This document shows, piece after piece, positions 8,770 through 12,110 of a stretch of DNA of 12,110 bases. Numbering within the stretch: the first letter of the stretch is position 1; every line of letters starts with the position of its first letter. The notes beneath the pieces are model-generated. The model saw nothing but the letters and a program-made list of their open reading frames with translations. It was not told the DNA's origin and searched no databases. The translations under genes and the position numbers were made by a program. The stretch is taken from contig USIG01000043.1 of assembly GCA_900554685.1 (NCBI GenBank), positions 1 through 12,110 of the forward strand. The letters run 5' to 3'. Source of the stretch: an uncultured Cryptobacterium sp. (GTDB lineage: Bacteria > Actinomycetota > Coriobacteriia > Coriobacteriales > Eggerthellaceae).

Positions 8770-8797
8770 TTGTATAGATTGGAGCACGAATTATATA
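8770..8797 (+). promoter_or_regulatory. putative promoter of the GNAT gene
   Basis: TTGTAT (8770-8775) and TATATA (8792-8797) are separated by 16 bases and lie directly behind the upstream terminator, where a new transcript is expected. The boxes are moderate matches, and the region is AT-rich, so chance matches are possible. Confidence 0.35.
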
Positions 8798-8813
8798 AGG
8801 TGAAATAGTTATA

Positions 8814-8850
8814 TGTCAGCGGAGTTGTGGAACAGAAACAGACGCTGACA
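8814..8850 (+). repeat. 8-bp perfect inverted repeat in the GNAT leader
   Basis: TGTCAGCG (8814-8821) and CGCTGACA (8843-8850) are exact reverse complements 21 bases apart, between the putative promoter and the ribosome binding site. On the plus strand the second arm is followed by A bases, so it is not a forward terminator. It may be a leader hairpin or a repressor binding site. Confidence 0.55.
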
Positions 8851-8879
8851 AAAATACCTGTAAATTAAAGGATGTCACT

Positions 8880-9545
8880 ATGAATTTGCCAGGGCTTATT
8901 ACCATAACACCTGATCAAAAGGACTTATTAAAAAAGACTGCAGATATGATGGGAACCAGCTTTCTCGAAGAGAATTGGTTTATTACCTGGTTAAGTGCCC
9001 TTGATCAGCTAGGAACTACCCAACAGCGCAAAGAAGAACTTATGCACGCTGTTTTTCTTGACGATTTAAGTGCGCACGCACCCTATCAAGGTGTGTATGC
9101 CTTACCGGATATTTCTGCTGCTACTGGTGCATATCTTTATAGCGAATTGCAGGGAACCACTCATTCGGAATTGGAAGAGAAAGCAGATGCTCATTTAGCG
9201 GCGATTGCAAGTGCTGAGGAGTTAGCACTATTAGAAAAACAAGCTGAAAAGATGCTTCCGATCTCTGATTTTGATTGGGCTCGTAAACGGGAAAATGAGC
9301 AGGATCATATTTATTTTTACGCATGGGCAGTTGATCCCCATGCGCGTGGAACGGGTGCACTTCATAGGATTCTTACACCCTTTTTTGAGTTTGCTGACAA
9401 TCATGGCCTGAACTGCTATTTGGAATGCTATGCCGATCGTTTACAGCATATGTACGAGCACCTTGGTTTCGAACTTTTGGACGAACTGCACTCTCCTGAT
9501 TTTGAGGTGTACGAGCGACGTATGATTCGCAGACCCAATCGCTAA
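8880..9545 (+). CDS. GNAT-family N-acetyltransferase
   Basis: This is a cytoplasmic protein of 221 residues whose C-terminal third looks like a GNAT acetyl-CoA-dependent transferase. The strand-then-loop FYAWAVDPHARGTGALHRIL (146-165) fits the acetyl-CoA binding motif A. It is followed by CYLECYADRLQHMYEHLGFE (179-198), the usual motif B with the conserved Tyr/Leu-Gly-Phe ending. The pyrophosphate loop RGTGAL departs slightly from the usual R/Q-x-x-G-x-G/A, having Leu in the last place. The N-terminal half is mostly helical with acidic Glu/Ala-rich stretches (about 95-125) and is less recognisable. The start is supported by AAAGGA (8867-8872), seven bases before the ATG. No signal peptide is present. 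The acceptor substrate cannot be predicted, and neighbours give no clue. There is no clear terminator directly after the stop. Confidence 0.82.
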   Translation: MNLPGLITITPDQKDLLKKTADMMGTSFLEENWFITWLSALDQLGTTQQRKEELMHAVFLDDLSAHAPYQGVYALPDISAATGAYLYSELQGTTHSELEEKADAHLAAIASAEELALLEKQAEKMLPISDFDWARKRENEQDHIYFYAWAVDPHARGTGALHRILTPFFEFADNHGLNCYLECYADRLQHMYEHLGFELLDELHSPDFEVYERRMIRRPNR

Positions 9546-9594
9546 GCTTCTCTGCTATAAAGATTCTGCATAACTACCTATGTATATAAAGCAT

Positions 9595-9623
9595 TTGTTA
9601 TGCCATTTTCTTCTGAGTATTAT
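9595..9623 (+). promoter_or_regulatory. putative promoter of the DUF3737 gene
   Basis: TTGTTA (9595-9600) and TATTAT (9618-9623) lie 17 bases apart, a near-consensus housekeeping promoter. Transcription would begin near 9630, inside the left arm of the inverted repeat that follows, which places that repeat well for repressor binding. Confidence 0.55.
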
Positions 9624-9677
9624 ATAAGAAACGATATGTCACCTAACTTTATCACTACATGACATGTTTTCTTATAT
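9622..9677 (+). repeat. long imperfect inverted repeat in the DUF3737 leader
   Basis: The left arm ATATAAGAAACGATATGTCA (9622-9641) pairs with the right arm TGACATGTTTTCTTATAT (9660-9677). There is a small internal asymmetry of about two to four bases and an 18-base AT-rich loop. The left arm starts at the promoter's -10 box and the right arm ends about 12 bases before the ribosome binding site AAGGAAG (9689-9695). It could be an operator or an RNA leader structure; no U run follows, so it is not a standard terminator. Confidence 0.7.
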
Positions 9678-9701
9678 GTCTCGAATCGAAGGAAGTGCAT
9701 A

Positions 9702-10601
9702 ATGAACAGCTCGTCATATGACAACACTATGCAGGTCATTGAAGGTCAAAGCTTTGATGAAGAACGTGCGCTTTATGGGATAAAAAATGCCGTAATTGAG
9801 CATTGCGAATTTGATGGACCAGCAGATGGCGAATCTGCTTTAAAGGAAACATCGAATATTAAATTAGATCAGTGCGATTTGCGTCTTCGCTATCCTTTAT
9901 GGCACGTTTCTGGGGCTACAATTGACCACTGCACAATGACCGACACGTGTCGTGCTGCACTTTGGTACGATCGGAAAGTTGAAATTCTGCACAGCACCTT
10001 AGGAGGAATAAAAGCTCTTCGTGAATGCGATGAAACCAGTCTTGATTCATGCACGATAAACTCTTCGGAATTTGCTTGGCGCTGCCGCGATTTAAGTATA
10101 AAGAATTGCTCGCTGGTCTCGGAGTATCCCTTCTTTGAATGCGAGAAGGTCTTTGTTGATTCGCTGGATATGACTGCAAAGTATTCTTTCCAGTATGTTC
10201 AGGATATGGAAATTCATAACTCTCACTTCAAGACCAAAGATGCATTTTGGCATACCAAAAATGTGACTGTGTATGACAGTGTTCTTGAGGGAGAATATCT
10301 GGCTTGGTATTCCGAAAATCTTCATTTGGTACGTTGTCACATTAAGGGCACGCAGCCGTTTTGCTACTGTAAGGGCCTTGTTCTTGAGGATTGCACGATG
10401 GAAGACTGTGATTTAGCCTTTGAGCGCAGCGAAGTGAACGCTGAAGTTAAGAGCCATATTGTAAGTGTGAAAAATCCCCTCAGCGGATGTATTAAGGCTG
10501 ACTCAATTGGAGAGATCATTATGGAGCAAGCGATTGTGGATCCTGCTCAAACGAAGTTCGTTGTAGGAGCACAAGCTTCTCCAGCTTCTCCCGCTGCGTA
10601 A
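9702..10601 (+). CDS. DUF3737 family protein, predicted right-handed beta-helix
   Basis: This protein of 299 residues matches the DUF3737 family as I remember it: an opening FDEERALYGIKNAVIEHCEFDG (about 18-39), GESALKE (43-49), and a late block GEYLAWYSENLHLVRC, GTQPFCYCKGLVLEDC, CDLAFERSEV and IKADSIGEII. The body consists of repeated turns of about 20-22 residues ending in patterns such as hhDxC or hxxC (for example IKLDQCDLR, TIDHCTMTD, SLDSCTINS, SIKNCSLVS, VLEDCTMED), typical of a right-handed parallel beta-helix. Aromatic residues (Trp, Tyr, Phe) recur before each turn. There is no signal peptide, so it is probably cytoplasmic. The start has AAGGAAG six bases upstream. The C-terminus carries a tandem ASP-ASP-A tail coded by two identical 9-base units (10574-10591). 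Beta-helices often bind or cut polysaccharides, but no catalytic site is evident and the family's role is unknown to me. Confidence 0.87.
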   Translation: MNSSSYDNTMQVIEGQSFDEERALYGIKNAVIEHCEFDGPADGESALKETSNIKLDQCDLRLRYPLWHVSGATIDHCTMTDTCRAALWYDRKVEILHSTLGGIKALRECDETSLDSCTINSSEFAWRCRDLSIKNCSLVSEYPFFECEKVFVDSLDMTAKYSFQYVQDMEIHNSHFKTKDAFWHTKNVTVYDSVLEGEYLAWYSENLHLVRCHIKGTQPFCYCKGLVLEDCTMEDCDLAFERSEVNAEVKSHIVSVKNPLSGCIKADSIGEIIMEQAIVDPAQTKFVVGAQASPASPAA

Positions 10602-10621
10602 ATCGAGGTAGGGACGCTTCT

Positions 10622-11725
10622 TCAGCTGCGCAGATCGTTTGGCACATCCAGATCGCATACTGCCGGTAATCCCAATGCTCCTTTTGTTTGTGTGACAGCG
10701 CGCAAAATAGCTCCTTGCATAGCTTCGGTAGCTAGGATACCCACTAAGTCAAAAGGTGCTTCAACTTCTCCAGAAGCCATTGTGAATATGGTGTCTCCAT
10801 CGGCGGACGTATGAACTGGCTTAATGGTGCGGGCATACGCATCATGGGTGATAGTGCTTATCTTTTGTGCTTGGGCTTTTGTAATGGTTACATTAGTAAG
10901 AACTACACCGATAGTGGTATTAGTGCACAAGCTGTTTTCAGGCGAACGGGGCTTTTTGTCCTGTTTGTCTGTTAGGGAAGTGTCCTGATTGGGTTTGTGT
11001 GAAGATGTGCCTTGTGGGGTCATGGAAAGGAGAACGGGATCAAGGGGATTCATAACGGTGTTGTTCTTATCCCGATGTCCTGCAAGCGGGGTACCATCAG
11101 GCAAACAAACGGTTCCCAAAGCGTTAACGGCGACAATGGCAATGCAGATAAGATTTTTTCCTGGTGTTTGTGATGCAACTTTAAGACCAAAGATGCCCAG
11201 ACCTGATTTCATGGCTTGTTGAGGATCGAGCATTTTACCTACTGTTGCACCGCAGCCTGCTCCTACGTTTCCTTCGAGAAACGGTTTGTGATCAAACGCA
11301 GCTTGAGTTGCTTTTGCGCCCATTTCTGGATGCGGGTAGGTATTTTCCCCGTAAGGCAAATCAAAGAGACAGGCTCCAGAAACAAGGGGGATATAGGCCC
11401 CGCATAGCTCGAAGCCGATCTTTCGTTTGGCAAGTTCTTCCATTACGCCGGTTGAAGCGGCGAGACCAAAGGCGCTCCCACCTGAAAGAACCACTGCGTG
11501 AATGGATTCAGCCAAATTTTCTGGTTTTAAGAGATCGGTTTCACGCGTTGCGGGACCACCACCGCGTACATCAACACCTGTGACAGCACCGGAAGGGGCA
11601 ACGATAACAGTGCAGCCAGTTCCGGCTTTTTCGTTTTGCGCGTTACCGCAAAGAAAAGCAGGAAGCTCATGAAGATAAGCAGGCTGAAAACCGTTGGGAA
11701 GTTGATTTTGAGCAGTGGTATCCAT
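10622..11725 (-). CDS. P1 (DmpA/S58)-family self-processing peptidase/amidohydrolase
   Basis: This protein of 367 residues belongs to the P1/DmpA-NylC superfamily of N-terminal nucleophile hydrolases. These cut themselves into two chains and then hydrolyse amide bonds of peptides, beta-peptides or oligoamides. Visible marks are TGCTVIVAP (36-44), GVDVRGGGPATRETDLL (50-66), LSGGSAFGLAAS (80-91), NVGAGCGATVGK (153-164), the predicted self-cleavage site CTN|TTIGVV with Asn269|Thr270 (codons at 10921-10916), and ADGDTIFTMASGE (308-320). A polar stretch rich in Ser, Asp, Lys, Gln and Pro (about 235-266) just before the cleavage site is probably a flexible loop. The ATG at 11725 is chosen because AAGGAG (11736-11731) lies five bases upstream; the in-frame GTG at 11731 overlaps that site. 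There is no signal peptide, so it is probably cytoplasmic. It points tail-to-tail at the DUF3737 gene with only 20 bases between the stops. The natural substrate is unknown. Confidence 0.92.
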   Translation of the reverse strand: MDTTAQNQLPNGFQPAYLHELPAFLCGNAQNEKAGTGCTVIVAPSGAVTGVDVRGGGPATRETDLLKPENLAESIHAVVLSGGSAFGLAASTGVMEELAKRKIGFELCGAYIPLVSGACLFDLPYGENTYPHPEMGAKATQAAFDHKPFLEGNVGAGCGATVGKMLDPQQAMKSGLGIFGLKVASQTPGKNLICIAIVAVNALGTVCLPDGTPLAGHRDKNNTVMNPLDPVLLSMTPQGTSSHKPNQDTSLTDKQDKKPRSPENSLCTNTTIGVVLTNVTITKAQAQKISTITHDAYARTIKPVHTSADGDTIFTMASGEVEAPFDLVGILATEAMQGAILRAVTQTKGALGLPAVCDLDVPNDLRS

Positions 11726-11746
11726 AGTCACTCCTTATCCCAATGA

Positions 11747-11795
11747 TGCCCTGATACGGTTGCTGTATTTTTTTTAGAGCACCTTATTCAGGGCA
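11747..11795 (-). promoter_or_regulatory. 8-bp inverted repeat in the peptidase promoter region
   Basis: TGCCCTGA (11747-11754) and TCAGGGCA (11788-11795) are exact reverse complements and flank the A/T run and likely promoter of the minus-strand peptidase gene, about 22-70 bases before its ATG. A second pair, AGCACC (11778-11783) / GGTGCT (11820-11825), overlaps it. These may be operator half-sites. I could not fix a clear -35/-10 pair here. Confidence 0.35.
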
Positions 11796-11847
11796 AAAGG
11801 GCTGATGGTTGTTTTGTTGGGTGCTTGTTTAAACGTTATTGAGCTTA

Positions 11848-12110
11848 TTATACTTTGTCGATCGTTATTGCTTCATTTGTGGTGGCTTTCCGAAAAGCCG
11901 TATCGTGGCTTATCAGTACCAGAGCACCAGGAAAGGTTGCCAGAGCATTTTCAAGGGCTTCAATTGAGTGGATATCTAGATGGTTAGTGGGCTCGTCCAG
12001 CAGGAGTATGTCCGTATCCTCCAGGATCAGCCGGGCCAGGTTCACCCGGGTCTTTTCTCCCCCGGACAGGGAGGAAAAGAGCTGCCCGCGCATTTCCTGG
12101 GAAATCTCCA
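11848..12110 (-). CDS. ABC-F family ATPase, C-terminal end (5' part beyond window)
   Basis: Only the last 87 codons or so are inside the window; the frame stays open to the edge (EISQEMRGQLF upstream of the first internal Met). It contains the ABC signature SLSGGEKTRVNLARL and Walker B ILLLDEPTNHLD, with the H-loop ISHD shortly after. The wording GGEKTRVNLARLIL and DEPTNHLD, with no membrane segment, is characteristic of ABC-F proteins, soluble twin-ATPase factors that act on the ribosome (translation factors or antibiotic-protection proteins). The protein ends about 14 residues after the H-loop region, so this would be the second ATPase domain and lacks a long C-terminal tail. The part before Walker B uses GC-rich codons (CGG, CTG, GCC, CCC) unlike the rest of the window, while the end does not (see findings). 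Which ABC-F subgroup it belongs to cannot be told from this fragment. Confidence 0.85.
   Translation of the reverse strand, partial: EISQEMRGQLFSSLSGGEKTRVNLARLILEDTDILLLDEPTNHLDIHSIEALENALATFPGALVLISHDTAFRKATTNEAITIDKV

Noticed and set aside
11245..11583. 112-residue plus-strand open frame opposite the peptidase
   Set aside because: It is rich in Arg and Leu with no domain character and is antisense to a clearly conserved gene.
11729..11731. GTG start for the peptidase two codons upstream
   Set aside because: It overlaps the AAGGAG ribosome binding site, which is properly spaced for the ATG at 11725.

Overview
The window looks like chromosomal DNA from a fairly low-GC member of the Coriobacteriia (Actinomycetota, oral or gut type). 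This placement is inferred from the gene mix (an IrtAB/YbtPQ-type ABC pair, a lipoprotein nuclease of the NRCH type, a DUF362 protein, a DUF3737 beta-helix protein and a P1-family peptidase) and from remembered protein resemblance, not from a marker gene. A low-GC Firmicute is the main alternative. I see no rRNA, tRNA, CRISPR array or insertion sequence. All gene-free stretches are shorter than 300 bases.

Layout. Bases 2-2959 hold two abutting ABC exporter half-genes, the first cut by the window edge, which probably form one heterodimeric transporter. The 3' end of the second gene is partly duplicated just downstream as a perfect 28-bp direct repeat. Bases 3125-6354 hold carB, the large subunit of carbamoyl-phosphate synthase. 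It is complete and well conserved but broken by a single missing G in a G run at 3856-3859. A strong terminator (6387-6425) follows. Next come a secreted lipoprotein nuclease (6473-7504), a DUF362 protein (7643-8644) with its own terminator (8728-8764), a GNAT acetyltransferase (8880-9545) and a DUF3737 protein (9702-10601). The last has a good promoter and a long inverted repeat in its leader. On the minus strand are a P1-family self-cleaving peptidase (10622-11725) and, upstream of it, the C-terminal end of an ABC-F ATPase (from 11848 to the window edge).

Apart from the ABC pair, which abuts with zero spacing and is probably co-translated, the genes look like separate transcription units with unrelated jobs: transport, pyrimidine/arginine precursor synthesis, extracellular nucleic-acid breakdown, acetyl transfer and peptide hydrolysis. 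I do not find a convincing new multi-gene system. The items most worth checking are the carB frameshift, the duplicated gene end at 2934-3018, the change in codon character within the ABC-F gene, and the leader inverted repeat before the DUF3737 gene.
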